Below are positions 37,340-47,000 of a stretch of 64,000 nucleotides of DNA, piece by piece. The first letter of the stretch is position 1, and each line of letters begins with the position of its first letter. Origin of the DNA: Cloacibacterium rupense (GTDB lineage: Bacteria; Bacteroidota; Bacteroidia; Flavobacteriales; Weeksellaceae); NCBI RefSeq assembly GCF_014645495.1, contig NZ_BMLV01000002.1, forward strand, positions 425,191-489,190, read 5' to 3'. Made by a program: the position numbers and the translations under genes. The notes under the pieces are model-generated. The model was not told the DNA's origin, made no database searches, and worked only from the letters and a program-made list of their open reading frames with translations.

Positions 37340-39835
37340 TTATCTATCTTTTTTAGGTTCTATAGGTTTTAAGGGCAAAGGGTCTGGTTCATTCATTTCC
37401 TTATTATTAATTTTTGGAGGCGTTGTAGAACTGTTTGGAGTAAAGTTAGGCTGTATGGCATCATTATTCTTAATTTCCACTTTTTTATCCTCTATTTTGG
37501 TGTTTATAGGTTTATTAATAGGATTTCCGTTGGCGTCAAATTGCTCTACTTTTAAGTCGCTTTTCAAAAACTGAAGCATTTCTTTAGCTTTTATTCCTTC
37601 AGGTGTTTTAGGATAGTTCAGCATTAATTGTTCTAACTGTAGAATCATAATTTCTTTACCAGCCGTTTTTGCCGTGTTGAATGCTTGTAGCAAAGCAAAT
37701 TTAGGAATTAATACATCCTTCGGAAATTGCTTTTGCGCATCTTCAATCAGTTTTCTAGAATCTTCATATTTTCCTTCTTCATAGAGTTGGTAAGCATCTG
37801 TATATTTCTTCTGAACCTCTGTATCAGAAGATGTAAATTCTGCTTTTTTAGGATTTTTAACAAATTCTGCGATGGAAGTATAAGGGTATTTTTCTAAAAT
37901 TAGTTGTTTGGCACGTTCAGCATCTTTAGGATTTTTCTCGTAATTCATAGAAAAAATCTGGTAAAGTGCTTGTTGCTCTGTCTCTTCGTCTGTTTTAGAA
38001 TCTACCAAATCATACAATGTTTTAGTAGCCAAAGGGACATTAGAAAAAAAATTGTCATACATTCTACCAAGGCCTAGACTTGCAGTATCTCTATTTTTTT
38101 TGAGGGCAGCGAGTTCTTCTGTTTTAGCAGGAATTTTTTCGATATAGAAATCTGGTTCATACCTTCTAGGATTGGGTGCAGAAGTTATGCCAAGAGCTTC
38201 GTTTTTAAGGTCTTCTATAGAATTTTGTTTAGCAGAAGTACGCCAATTGTCTGTAGGGGCTCTGTTTCCCCAGATTTGTTTAAATGCAGATTCTCCCTTA
38301 GAAATGGTAGATTGACTGGCAAAATAAAAACCCTTACTTCCTCCGCTGAAATCCATAAAAGAACTGCTATTGTCAGTTCCATTTAGTAAAGCAAAATCAG
38401 TAGTTTCGAATTTATTATTTTTCTCTTTTTCAGCTTTTTTGCGCTCTAGCTCTTCTTTTGCTTCTTTGGTTTTTAAAGTTTCAATATGTTTGTTAAAGTA
38501 AGCCAATCTCTCATCATTTGACATTTTGGTTAGATTCAGAATGCTGTCATTTTTCTTGATGAGGTAATAGTTTTTAGAAACTTTTTTTATGTTTTCGGTT
38601 AGCGATTTCAGGTTTTCTTTTGCTGGAAGATAATTCATTGAAGCATAGGCAGAATCGTAGTAAACTCCGGCACTCAGATAATCATTCTCATCAAAATGTT
38701 TTTTCCCAATTTCATAATACGCCAAACCTCTGATTTGGGGATCTGAAACTTTTTCTTTGATAGATTTTCTGAAAAAATCTTGTGCATCGTCTTTTTTACC
38801 AGCTTTATTTGCCATTAAACCCAATGCATAATAAAACTCATTTTTACGAGAGGCGTATGTTCCTTTTTTGCTTATTTTTTCTAAATATTCTTTTGCGCCT
38901 TCATAATCATCATCTTTTCCATTGAAGGTTTTGGCAATTTCTATTTGAGATTTCACTTCAAATTCAAAATCTCTAGCGTTTTTATAAGCCGTCACAAAAC
39001 TTTCTCGGGCTTCTTCATTTTTACCCAAACTCGCTAGAATTTGACCTCTTAGAAAAGCAATTCTACTTCTTAATTTCTTATTTTTGTTGAATTGATAAGC
39101 TTCTTCTAATTCGGTGATGGCCTCTTCTTTTTTGCCTGCTTCTAGTAGCATTTCAGAGTAGAAAACGCTCAATAATTTTTTCTCAGATTTTCTTAATTTT
39201 TCTTTTTTTAAATCTCTGAAATTTTCATCAGCTTGATAATAATCTTTCATCTTGCCATAAGCGTAAGCTTCATAGACTTTTACCAAGTTGAGTCTTTTAT
39301 CTTTGGCAAAATTTTTCTTCAAAATATTGATGGCGTCTAGCGCTTCTAAAGCTTTTCCTTGAAAAAGTCTGGCTTTGGCTAAAAGAAGATAAGCATCAAA
39401 AATCTGTTTATTTTTTTCTTTACCATTAAACAGCATCGAATGTTTTTCAATGGCTTTCAAAGCTTTTATTTCTGCGATTTGAAGTGAGCCTGCTTTGTTG
39501 CTGTTTCCAACAGAAGTACCGCCATCAAAATCATCTTCTTTAAAAAAATCTGAAGGAGGTGTAGTGCCCGCTTGAGATGAAAAACCTAGATTTCCCATAT
39601 TTTCTGGGGAAATTTGTTCTTCGTAAGTAAGCAGTTTAATGTATGGTGCGTAGAAATTATCCTTATAAGATTTTTCTCTATTGGTAAGTTCAGATTTCAA
39701 GGCTTCTTGTCCGTTAAAAAGTACATTATATTGAGTGGTGAAACCTTGATATTTTCTATTAATAAAACCGTCTTTTCTTGGCGAACAAGCCAAGATGGTG
39801 GTTAAAATCAATAGAAATGGGATGTTTTTTTTCAT
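37340..39835 (-). CDS. porW: PorW/SprE-type lipoprotein of gliding motility and type IX secretion
   Basis: 831 residues with a lipoprotein signal (LTTILACSP, C17). The early signature NRKYQGFTTQYNVLFNGQEAL is characteristic of PorW/SprE, followed by long stretches of TPR-like helical repeats and a proline-rich C-terminus. In Flavobacterium and Porphyromonas, PorW links the trans-envelope T9SS core to outer-membrane machinery. It may be needed to secrete CTD-bearing cargo. The rest of the T9SS is not in this window. Confidence 0.88.
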   Translation of the reverse strand: MKKNIPFLLILTTILACSPRKDGFINRKYQGFTTQYNVLFNGQEALKSELTNREKSYKDNFYAPYIKLLTYEEQISPENMGNLGFSSQAGTTPPSDFFKEDDFDGGTSVGNSNKAGSLQIAEIKALKAIEKHSMLFNGKEKNKQIFDAYLLLAKARLFQGKALEALDAINILKKNFAKDKRLNLVKVYEAYAYGKMKDYYQADENFRDLKKEKLRKSEKKLLSVFYSEMLLEAGKKEEAITELEEAYQFNKNKKLRSRIAFLRGQILASLGKNEEARESFVTAYKNARDFEFEVKSQIEIAKTFNGKDDDYEGAKEYLEKISKKGTYASRKNEFYYALGLMANKAGKKDDAQDFFRKSIKEKVSDPQIRGLAYYEIGKKHFDENDYLSAGVYYDSAYASMNYLPAKENLKSLTENIKKVSKNYYLIKKNDSILNLTKMSNDERLAYFNKHIETLKTKEAKEELERKKAEKEKNNKFETTDFALLNGTDNSSSFMDFSGGSKGFYFASQSTISKGESAFKQIWGNRAPTDNWRTSAKQNSIEDLKNEALGITSAPNPRRYEPDFYIEKIPAKTEELAALKKNRDTASLGLGRMYDNFFSNVPLATKTLYDLVDSKTDEETEQQALYQIFSMNYEKNPKDAERAKQLILEKYPYTSIAEFVKNPKKAEFTSSDTEVQKKYTDAYQLYEEGKYEDSRKLIEDAQKQFPKDVLIPKFALLQAFNTAKTAGKEIMILQLEQLMLNYPKTPEGIKAKEMLQFLKSDLKVEQFDANGNPINKPINTKIEDKKVEIKNNDAIQPNFTPNSSTTPPKINNKEMNEPDPLPLKPIEPKKDR

Positions 39836-39903
39836 CGAAGTGTTTTAATAACAAAAATTGCTTTGTTTTATTGTGAAGAGCAATAAATAAACACGTAAAA
39901 ATA

Positions 39904-40473
39904 CTAAAAATTTTGTAAACCTAATTCTTTCAAAGTTTTGTAAACCAAATGAGTTGGCAATCCCATAATGGTGTAAAAACAGCCATTAATTCTAGAAATT
40001 TTTGCCATTCCTAACCATTCTTGTATGCCGTAACTACCAGCCTTATCAAATGGTTGATAATTTTTGATATAATAATCGATTTCTTCCTTAGAAATTTCTG
40101 TAAATTCTACCTCGGCAACATCCGTTATGGTGATGATTTTTTCTGAGGTTTTAAAAGAAATTCCGGTGTAAACTTGATGGGTTTTTCCGGATAAATGAGA
40201 GAGCATTTCTACCGCTTCTTCCCTATTTTTTGGCTTTCCGAGAACTTTATTTTCAAAAGCAACTACCGTATCAGCTGTCAGTAAAATTTCATTTTCTAAT
40301 AAATTCCTAAAAGCATTGGCTTTAAGTTCAGAAAGATAAGAAGCTATGTCTTTTACTTCTAAATTTTCTGGAAAAATTTCGTCACAATTGATAGAAATCA
40401 CTTCAAAATCAAAGCCTAAACTTTGCAAAAGTTCTTTCCTTCTTGGCGAATTAGAACCGAGTAATATTTTCAT
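39904..40473 (-). CDS. maf: Maf-family nucleoside triphosphate pyrophosphatase
   Basis: 189 residues. The N-terminal GSNSPRRKELL, ADTVVAFENKVLGKPKNREEA and the closing IMGLPTHLVYKTL match the Maf fold, which hydrolyses dTTP/UTP or modified nucleotides to monophosphate. The substrate class (YhdE- or YceF-like) is not decided. Part of a leftward run after kdsC-like. A (GATTTGA)5 tract lies just upstream. Confidence 0.93.
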   Translation of the reverse strand: MKILLGSNSPRRKELLQSLGFDFEVISINCDEIFPENLEVKDIASYLSELKANAFRNLLENEILLTADTVVAFENKVLGKPKNREEAVEMLSHLSGKTHQVYTGISFKTSEKIITITDVAEVEFTEISKEEIDYYIKNYQPFDKAGSYGIQEWLGMAKISRINGCFYTIMGLPTHLVYKTLKELGLQNF

Positions 40474-40477
40474 TTAC

Positions 40478-40512
40478 GATTTGAGATTTGAGATTTGAGA
40501 TTTGAGATTTGA
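40478..40512. repeat. Tandem heptamer (GATTTGA)5
   Basis: Five exact 7-bp units directly upstream of maf. A degenerate version lies upstream of the kdsC-like gene near 41083-41098. Confidence 0.8.
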
Positions 40513-40556
40513 GAAAATGTTTTAAAGTTAATCAATTATCATTCATCAAGAATCAA

Positions 40557-41075
40557 TTATATAGACTGCGTGTTATCTTCCTCCCAATTTCCTTGCACTT
40601 TCATCACTTGTTCTATCACATCTCTTACCGCACCTTTTCCACCATAAATAGGAGAAATATAGTCCGAAATTACTTTCACTTCAGCCACAGAATTGGGCGG
40701 ACAAGCAGAAATTCCAGAAACTTTCATCATTTTGATGTCTGGAATATCATCTCCCATCGTAAGAATTTCTTCATTATTGAGGTTGTATTTTGCCTTAAAT
40801 TCTTCGAATTTCTCTATTTTGTGATGCACTTTTGCATAATAATCAGTGATGCCTAAATAATGAATTCTGTGACGAACCATTGGATCATCCCCGCCAGTTA
40901 TTACACAGATTTTGTATCCTTTTTTCAATGCTTTTACCACTGCATAACCGTCTAAAACATTCATTACACGGCACATATTTCCTTCGGGTAAAAGATAAAC
41001 GCTTCCGTCTGTGAAAACGCCGTCCACATCAAAAACAAAGGCTTTTATATTTTTTAATTTTTCTAAATGACTCAT
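40557..41075 (-). CDS. KdsC-like HAD phosphatase
   Basis: 172 residues with HAD motif I FDVDGVFTDG (D16, D18), motif II VITGG, and motif III/IV GDDIPDIKMMK. The length and tetrameric C0-type layout are those of 3-deoxy-D-manno-octulosonate 8-phosphate phosphatase, used in LPS core synthesis. A paralogue acting on another phosphosugar cannot be excluded, so no symbol. Confidence 0.88.
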   Translation of the reverse strand: MSHLEKLKNIKAFVFDVDGVFTDGSVYLLPEGNMCRVMNVLDGYAVVKALKKGYKICVITGGDDPMVRHRIHYLGITDYYAKVHHKIEKFEEFKAKYNLNNEEILTMGDDIPDIKMMKVSGISACPPNSVAEVKVISDYISPIYGGKGAVRDVIEQVMKVQGNWEEDNTQSI

Positions 41076-41158
41076 ATAATTTACGATTTGAGATTTAAGA
41101 TTTTGGATTGATGATTTTGAAAAGAATAATTCGTAATTCTAAAATCGCACATCCAAAA

Positions 41159-41908
41159 TTAAGAATACATTTTCTTTATCGATTCGTTTAAGGTTTTATA
41201 AATTTTCAGTTTTTCCTCGTCGGTAATCAGTTGTTCGTGGAGTTCTAGAATTCTGTTGTCTCCTCTCACAGCAGGTCCGGTTTGAGCTAATTTAGGTTCT
41301 AGTTCGTGAATTTTCTGCGTTGTTTCATCAATTAAAGGTAAAAAATATTCAAACGGAATGTTTTGACTGTCAGAAATTTCTTTGGCTCTTGCAAATAAAT
41401 GATTCACAAAATTACACGCAAAAACCGCCGTTAAATGAATGTATTTCCTTTTTTTATTATCAGCAAGCATTACATTTTTTGAAATTTTTGAAGCTAAATT
41501 TTTCAAAATTTCAGCATCTTCTTCGTTTTCAGCATCTATGAAAAAAGGAATTTTATGGTAATCTAATTTTTTAGATTTTGAAAAAGTTTGAAGCGGATAA
41601 AAAACTGATTTTCTGTAATTTCCTGCCAATGCTTCACGTGAAACAGAGCCAGAAGTATGAGCTACCAAACAATTTTCTTTTTTAATAAGTGCAGAAACTT
41701 CTGCAATAGAAGAATCACTAACAGAAATAATATACAAATCTGCTTCTGCAAGAGTTTCTGTAGAAAAAGGAATGTGCAGTTCTTCTGAAATTTTAGAAAG
41801 TTCAGTTGCATTTCTGCCAAAAATTTGAGACACTTCTACTCCACTTTTTTTGAAAGCTTTTGCCAAGTGATAGGCTACATTTCCAGAACCAATAATTACG
41901 ATTTGCAT
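41159..41908 (-). CDS. DUF2520 Rossmann-fold oxidoreductase-like protein
   Basis: 249 residues. The dinucleotide-binding GSGNVAYHLAKAF (7-19) starts the Rossmann domain, and the C-terminal helical domain (HLTAVFACNFVNHLFARAKE) is the DUF2520 signature, similar to ketopantoate reductase-like proteins. Function unknown. A 15/16 parS-like sequence lies in the coding region at 41630-41645. Confidence 0.85.
   Translation of the reverse strand: MQIVIIGSGNVAYHLAKAFKKSGVEVSQIFGRNATELSKISEELHIPFSTETLAEADLYIISVSDSSIAEVSALIKKENCLVAHTSGSVSREALAGNYRKSVFYPLQTFSKSKKLDYHKIPFFIDAENEEDAEILKNLASKISKNVMLADNKKRKYIHLTAVFACNFVNHLFARAKEISDSQNIPFEYFLPLIDETTQKIHELEPKLAQTGPAVRGDNRILELHEQLITDEEKLKIYKTLNESIKKMYS
41630..41645. 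other. parS-like site 3 (15/16) inside the DUF2520 gene
   Basis: TGCTTCACGTGAAACA, one mismatch (position 3) to TGTTTCACGTGAAACA. Being intragenic, the mismatch may reflect coding constraint. Confidence 0.6.
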
Positions 41909-41912
41909 AGTA

Positions 41913-41920
41913 CAAAGGTA
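41913..41920 (-). promoter_or_regulatory. -7 element 4 bases before the DUF2520 gene, possibly leaderless
   Basis: Minus-strand TACCTTTG (perfect TAnnTTTG) ending four bases before the ATG at 41908. It overlaps the short gap after the GT9 gene, so read-through from GT9 is equally possible. Confidence 0.35.
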
Positions 41921-41927
41921 AGAAACA

Positions 41928-42899
41928 CTAGGGTTTAATTTTATTTAGAATTTCTGAAATTTCTATTTGGTTAAGGCAAGCGTAATCTCCTCTGTAACAA
42001 GGCTTATTCCCAAAAACAGAACAAGGCCTGCATTCTAAATTTTTAATTTCTACAATATCATTTTCAGATTGTCCATAACCTAAAAATCCAGCAAAACAAT
42101 GGGTAGCGCCCCAAACCGAAACTACTCTAGTTCCTACCAAACTTGCGAGGTGCATATTGGCAGAGTCCATAGAAATCATCAGTTCTAGCTCAGCTATTTT
42201 CTTTAGTTCTTCTTTTAGAGAAAGTTTACCAGCTAGAGAAGTTACATTTTCTAATTCTAGCTCCCATTTTGATAAGATTTCCACTTCTTTTTTACCACCT
42301 CCGAAAAGATAAATTTGATAATTTTTAGAAAGTGTTTTCACCAATTCTAAAGATTTTTCAATCGGAAGCATTTTTCCTTCGTGCTGTGCAAAAGGCGCAA
42401 AACCAATTCCAGATTTTTGAAGAGAATTTTTGGGAAGTTGATGAGAAAGTTTTAGAGAAAAGCCTAATTTCCTGAAAACATCTGCGTATCTTTCTGTAGT
42501 GGGTTTCAGAGGTTTTTTAACTTTATTTTCCTTTCTGGTCAATTGTTTTTTTTTGGTTCTGCCTTTGTCTAAAGTTGCCGTTTTTCTTCGACTCAGTTTA
42601 AATAAAATCGTCATAATTTTAGAACGAAGAACATCATGCAAATCGGCCACATATCTGGGTTGAAATTCTTGATTAAGTTCTTTCACCAATTTTCTTAGAC
42701 CAAAAACTCCTTTGTAATCATCTAGATTCACACCACGGAAAGTCAATCGCTCTACTCCATCGAATAAATCTGCAAAGTTTTTTCTTGAAACAAAAACAAT
42801 TTCTGTATCAGGATTTTGTGCCAAAAATTCTTTTAGAACAGGCACAATCATTGCCACATCTCCAAAAGCCGAAAAACGATATGCTAAGATTTTTTTCAC
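41928..42899 (-). CDS. Glycosyltransferase family 9 (heptosyltransferase-like)
   Basis: 323 residues with a GT-B fold: N-terminal RFSAFGDVAMIVPVLKEF and C-terminal ISMDSANMHLASLVGTRVVSVWGATHCFAGFLGYGQSE, the GT9 signature of WaaF/WaaC. It most likely transfers a heptose or related sugar to the lipopolysaccharide core. Its start overlaps sufE by four bases. Confidence 0.88.
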   Translation of the reverse strand: MKKILAYRFSAFGDVAMIVPVLKEFLAQNPDTEIVFVSRKNFADLFDGVERLTFRGVNLDDYKGVFGLRKLVKELNQEFQPRYVADLHDVLRSKIMTILFKLSRRKTATLDKGRTKKKQLTRKENKVKKPLKPTTERYADVFRKLGFSLKLSHQLPKNSLQKSGIGFAPFAQHEGKMLPIEKSLELVKTLSKNYQIYLFGGGKKEVEILSKWELELENVTSLAGKLSLKEELKKIAELELMISMDSANMHLASLVGTRVVSVWGATHCFAGFLGYGQSENDIVEIKNLECRPCSVFGNKPCYRGDYACLNQIEISEILNKIKP

Positions 42900-43315
42900 G
42901 ATTTTAACTGAAACGCTACGGCGTAAAATTTAATTTGCTTAGTCATCGCCATCAAACCATTGGCTCTAGAAGGCGATAAAAATTCTTGCAAACCAATTTT
43001 TGAAATAAAATCAAAGTCAGAATCCAAGATTTCTTTAGTAGTATGTCCGCTGTAGATTCTCACCAAAAGAGACACAATTCCTTTCGGTAAAATTCCGTCA
43101 GAATCTGCATTGAAGAAGAGTTTTCCGTCTCTGAATTCGGCGTCTAACCAAACTTTAGACTGGCAACCTTTAATCAGATTTTCTTCAGATTTTTTTTCTT
43201 CTGGCAAACCTTTCAGTTCTTTTCCCAAGTCTATAATGTATTCATATTTCTGCTCCCAATCGTCCAGAAACTCGAATTCGTCTATAATTTCTTGTTGTTT
43301 TTCTTGAATTGTCAT
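42896..43315 (-). CDS. sufE: SufE family Fe-S sulfur-transfer protein
   Basis: 139 residues. Active-site C51 in LIKGCQSKVW sits where E. coli SufE has its C51, and PSRANGLMAM closes the family core. SufE accepts sulfane sulfur from SufS and passes it to the SufBCD scaffold. No suf genes are nearby. The start MTIQEKQQEIIDEFEFL is standard. Confidence 0.93.
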   Translation of the reverse strand: MTIQEKQQEIIDEFEFLDDWEQKYEYIIDLGKELKGLPEEKKSEENLIKGCQSKVWLDAEFRDGKLFFNADSDGILPKGIVSLLVRIYSGHTTKEILDSDFDFISKIGLQEFLSPSRANGLMAMTKQIKFYAVAFQLKS

Positions 43316-43319
43316 TTAG

Positions 43320-43327
43320 CAAAATTA
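43320..43327 (-). promoter_or_regulatory. -7 element 4 bases before sufE, possibly leaderless
   Basis: Minus-strand TAATTTTG (perfect TAnnTTTG) separated from the ATG by four bases, the same spacing as for the LysE-type and DUF2520 genes. Confidence 0.4.
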
Positions 43328-43398
43328 GTAAAAGTTTTAGATAGAAAAGCATCTGATAAAGGGAATTAATTTATTTACGATGCAGTTTAGTAATATTG

Positions 43399-43406
43399 TA
43401 TATTTG
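43399..43406 (+). promoter_or_regulatory. Bacteroidota -7 element for the polysaccharide cluster
   Basis: TATATTTG, a perfect TAnnTTTG, 36 bases before the GNAT/FemAB-like gene at 43443, which opens the rightward cluster. Confidence 0.45.
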
Positions 43407-43442
43407 TTTTTTGTATTAAAATGGGCAGAAATTTTATCAATA

Positions 43443-44423
43443 ATGAATAAAATTACAATTCGAAATTATAATGAAACTGATTTTGAAGCTTGGAATCAAA
43501 TGGTTTCTGAAGCTAAAAACAGTACATTTCTTTTTGATAGACGTTTTATGGAGTATCATCAAGAAAAGTTTCAAGATTTTTCATTGATGGCTTTTGATGA
43601 AAAAAATGAACTTATTGCCATATTGCCTGCTCATAAAATAGGTAATGAAGTATATTCTCATCTTGGATTAACCTATGGTGGTATTATAACGAAAAAAGAC
43701 CTGAGAGCAACTGTTTTTTTTGATGTTTTTTCTGAAATTTTAAAATTTTTATTTCATCAAGGAATTCTTTTTTTGCATTGGAAAGAAGTGCCTTATTTTT
43801 ATCATTCTTACCCAAGTGATGAGTGGAAATATTTAGCATTTGTTACTGAATCTGAACTTTATAGAAGAGATTTATGTGCAGTAGTGAATCTGAGGGAGGA
43901 ATTTAAAATCTCTGATTCTGTAATTAGAAATGCAAAATGGTGTGAAAATCAGGGCTATTATTATCAAAAATCTGAGCAATGGAAAGAGTTTTGGGAAGAA
44001 ATTCTAACGCCTGAATTAGAAAAAAGACACCAAGCAAAACCAGTACATCAATTAGAAGAAATTTTGAGACTAAAAGCCAATTTTGAAGGAAATATTTTCT
44101 TTTATGGAGTTTTTTTGGCAAACCAATTGCTTGGTGGCACGGTGGTTTTTGTAAACAAAAAAGTCATTCATTCTCAGTATATTTCCGTAAAATCTGAATT
44201 TAAGAACAAGAAGGTTTTGGATTTTCTTCATTACAAATTGATTAAAGAAGAATTCAAAGATTTTGATTATTTTGATTTTGGTATTTCAAACGAAGAAAAT
44301 GGCAGAAAAACCAATATGGGACTGCTTTTTTGGAAAGAAGGTTTCGGAGCTAGAGGAATATCTCAAGATTTTTATAAAATATCGACCAAAAATTTTAGTT
44401 TAATAGAAGAAATGTTTTTGTAA
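43443..44423 (+). CDS. GNAT/FemAB-like acyltransferase
   Basis: 326 residues from the ATG at 43443 (MNKITIRNYNETDF); an ATG 21 codons earlier lies before the likely transcription start. Two acetyltransferase-fold halves can be followed. The C-terminal FKNKKVLDFLHYKLIKEEF and DFGISNEENGRKTNMGLLFWKEGFGA resemble FemAB-type GNAT proteins that acylate cell-wall or polysaccharide amino groups. Here it is first in a sugar-synthesis cluster and may acylate an amino sugar. Confidence 0.75.
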   Translation: MNKITIRNYNETDFEAWNQMVSEAKNSTFLFDRRFMEYHQEKFQDFSLMAFDEKNELIAILPAHKIGNEVYSHLGLTYGGIITKKDLRATVFFDVFSEILKFLFHQGILFLHWKEVPYFYHSYPSDEWKYLAFVTESELYRRDLCAVVNLREEFKISDSVIRNAKWCENQGYYYQKSEQWKEFWEEILTPELEKRHQAKPVHQLEEILRLKANFEGNIFFYGVFLANQLLGGTVVFVNKKVIHSQYISVKSEFKNKKVLDFLHYKLIKEEFKDFDYFDFGISNEENGRKTNMGLLFWKEGFGARGISQDFYKISTKNFSLIEEMFL

Positions 44424-44463
44424 AGAAGAAATATTTTTTCTTTCTACAAAGTTCCCTTAAGTA

Positions 44464-45564
44464 ATGATAAAATATCTAGACCTAAAAAAGTTGAATGAAC
44501 CCTACGAAGAAATCATTCTAGAAAAAACAAGAAGTTTACTTTCTAGCGGATGGTATATTTTGGGCAAAGAAGTTGAAAATTTCGAAAGAGAATATGCCTC
44601 TTATTGCGGCGTGAAACATGCTATAGGGGTAGGGAATGGATTAGATGCATTGGTTTTGATATTTAAAGCCTATATAGAATTAGGCAAACTAGAGAAAGGA
44701 GACCAAATATTAGTACCCGCAAATTCTTACATTGCAAGCATTCTTGCAGTTATAGAGGCCGGATTAACACCGAAATTGGTAGATGTAAATTTAGAAAATT
44801 ATAATCTGGACATTCATGCTGTAAAAAAAGCAGTAGAACCTAAAACTAAAGGAATTTTATCGGTACATCTTTATGGTCAAATAACTGAAGGTCAAGAGAT
44901 AAGAAGTTTTTGTGATGAGCATGGGCTACTGATGATAGAAGACGCAGCACAAGCACATGGAGCAAAAGAAGGCTTGAAAAGAGCTGGCGCAATTGGTCAC
45001 GCTGCTGGTTTTAGTTTTTACCCCGGGAAAAATTTAGGATGTCTAGGAGATGGAGGAGCAGTAACTACCAATAACGATAAGTTAGCCAATTGTATAAAAG
45101 CCCTTAGAAATTATGGTTCGGAAGAGAAATACAAAAATATTTACAAAGGAGTAAATTCTAGACTTGATGAAATTCAGGCGAGTATCCTTACCGAAAAATT
45201 AAAAAACCTAGACCAAGACAACCAAAAAAGAAGAGCAATCGCAGAAAGATATATCAATGAAATAAAGAATAAAAATGTGGAAATTCCGTTATGGGATAAG
45301 ACTGAGAATCATGTGTTTCATATTTTTGGGGTGAGAGAAAAAGACCGAAATCATTTTCAGGATTATCTTCACCAAAATCAAATATATACCATGATACATT
45401 ACCCAATTCCGCCACATAAGCAAGATTGTATGAAAGAGTTTTCGCAACTGAGTTTTCCTGTTTCAGAGCAAATACACAGAGAAATTATAAGTTTGCCCTG
45501 CCACCAGATGCTAACAGAAGATGAAATAAGTTTTATAATTAATGTAATAAATAATTATAAATAG
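44464..45564 (+). CDS. DegT/DnrJ/EryC1/StrS aminotransferase (3-amino sugar type)
   Basis: 366 residues. PLP lysine K189 lies in [16 protein letters not shown], with [14 protein letters not shown] and AQAHGA. The close neighbour is an FdtA/QdtA-like ketoisomerase gene, so it most likely converts dTDP-3-keto-6-deoxyhexose to the 3-amino sugar, as FdtB and QdtB do. The exact sugar configuration is not readable. Confidence 0.85.
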   Translation: MIKYLDLKKLNEPYEEIILEKTRSLLSSGWYILGKEVENFEREYASYCGVKHAIGVGNGLDALVLIFKAYIELGKLEKGDQILVPANSYIASILAVIEAGLTPKLVDVNLENYNLDIHAVKKAVEPKTKGILSVHLYGQITEGQEIRSFCDEHGLLMIEDAAQAHGAKEGLKRAGAIGHAAGFSFYPGKNLGCLGDGGAVTTNNDKLANCIKALRNYGSEEKYKNIYKGVNSRLDEIQASILTEKLKNLDQDNQKRRAIAERYINEIKNKNVEIPLWDKTENHVFHIFGVREKDRNHFQDYLHQNQIYTMIHYPIPPHKQDCMKEFSQLSFPVSEQIHREIISLPCHQMLTEDEISFIINVINNYK

Positions 45565-45566
45565 CT

Positions 45567-47000
45567 GTGATTCAGAAGGATAAAATATTAAAAAGCATAA
45601 CAGTTTTTGGTGGATTACAATTCTTGAATTTAGCTATAGGGATTATTAGGTCTAAGTTAGCCGCTGTTTGGTTAGGAACACAAGGGGTTGGTTTTTTAGG
45701 GCTTATCGTTACAACATTTAACCTTTTGGTAGGAATTTTAAATTTAGGATTACCAACAAGTACGATTAAACATCTTTCAGGTAAGTCTGGCAACACACTA
45801 TCTAAGAATATAAGGGTAGTTGAAATTTTATCAATTGTTCTTGGGCTAGTTGGAGGCTTAATTTGTTTAATTTTTGCAAGAATTTTATCGGAAAATACCT
45901 TTAAAACTACAGATTACACCTGGGCGTTTCAATTATTATCTGTTTCTCTGTTTCTAAAGCAGATTTCTAGCATTTATTCTAGTATAATTCAAAGTAGAGT
46001 AAATCTAAAACATCTGGCTAATGCTAATATCGTTGCTAATTTAATTGGGATTTTATTTACATTACCTTTATATTATTATTATAGAATAGATGGTATTATC
46101 TATAATATCATGGTAGTTGGGCTTGTAGAGTTAATCGTTTTTTATGTTTTCTTCAAAAAATTAAAATTTGAGAATGCAAAAATAAGTGAGAAAGATTTTG
46201 TTAACGAATCCAAAGAGATTCTAGGGGATGGATTTTTTTTTAATCTAAGTGGTAATTTAACGCTTTTATCAAGCTATTTACTCCAAGTTTTTATAACTTA
46301 TTACGGAGGGATGATAATATTGGGAAATTATTTTTCTGGCTATACCATTCTAAATACCTATGTCTCTATTATTTTTACAGCAATGAGTGTAGATTATTTC
46401 CCAAGAGTCTCTAAGAATAAGGAAGATATCAAGGCCATGAACGAAGAGGTCAATTTTCAGATTTTTATTGGCATTGTTTTGCTACTACCTATCTTACTTT
46501 TTTTATTAATTTTCTCAGAAATTGTCATTGAAATTTTATTTAGCAAAGATTTTTTAGAAACAGCTTTATACGTACAGATTGCCGTTTTAGGAGTGTTTTT
46601 CAAGTTATTTTCTTGGTCATTAGGTTTTATTATTCTTGCAAAAGGAAGCAGAAAAATGATTATTAGCAACGCACTACTTTTCAATGTTCTTTTTATAGTA
46701 ATACATATTTTAGGATTCTATATAAAAGGTCTTATTGGTCTTGCTGTAGCTTCTAACGTTTACTTCTTACTACATCTGTTGTGGAATTATTGGTTGACCA
46801 ATAAAAAATTGAACGTAATTGTAGAGAAAAAACAACTAAAATTGTACTTTTATTGTTCATTAATACTCTTAATAAGCATAGTGATTAATTATGTTGCGTT
46901 AGACTCAATACTCAAAAAAGCCATACTATCAACTATTTTAGTTTTTTCATCTATTTGGTCATTAAAACAGATGAATTTAATTTTTAAATGGATAAAATGA
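45567..47000 (+). CDS. Wzx-like O-antigen flippase (MATE/PST type)
   Basis: 477 residues from a GTG at 45567, three bases past the aminotransferase stop. About twelve membrane helices with the N-terminal SITVFGGLQFLNLAIGIIRSK typical of polysaccharide transporters. It would move the undecaprenyl-linked repeat unit to the outer face of the inner membrane. The stop overlaps the next ATG (ATGA). Confidence 0.85.
   Translation: MIQKDKILKSITVFGGLQFLNLAIGIIRSKLAAVWLGTQGVGFLGLIVTTFNLLVGILNLGLPTSTIKHLSGKSGNTLSKNIRVVEILSIVLGLVGGLICLIFARILSENTFKTTDYTWAFQLLSVSLFLKQISSIYSSIIQSRVNLKHLANANIVANLIGILFTLPLYYYYRIDGIIYNIMVVGLVELIVFYVFFKKLKFENAKISEKDFVNESKEILGDGFFFNLSGNLTLLSSYLLQVFITYYGGMIILGNYFSGYTILNTYVSIIFTAMSVDYFPRVSKNKEDIKAMNEEVNFQIFIGIVLLLPILLFLLIFSEIVIEILFSKDFLETALYVQIAVLGVFFKLFSWSLGFIILAKGSRKMIISNALLFNVLFIVIHILGFYIKGLIGLAVASNVYFLLHLLWNYWLTNKKLNVIVEKKQLKLYFYCSLILLISIVINYVALDSILKKAILSTILVFSSIWSLKQMNLIFKWIK

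Noticed and set aside
40478-40512. Tandem heptamer considered as a CRISPR-like array
   Set aside because: The units are 7 bp with no spacers; it is a simple repeat.
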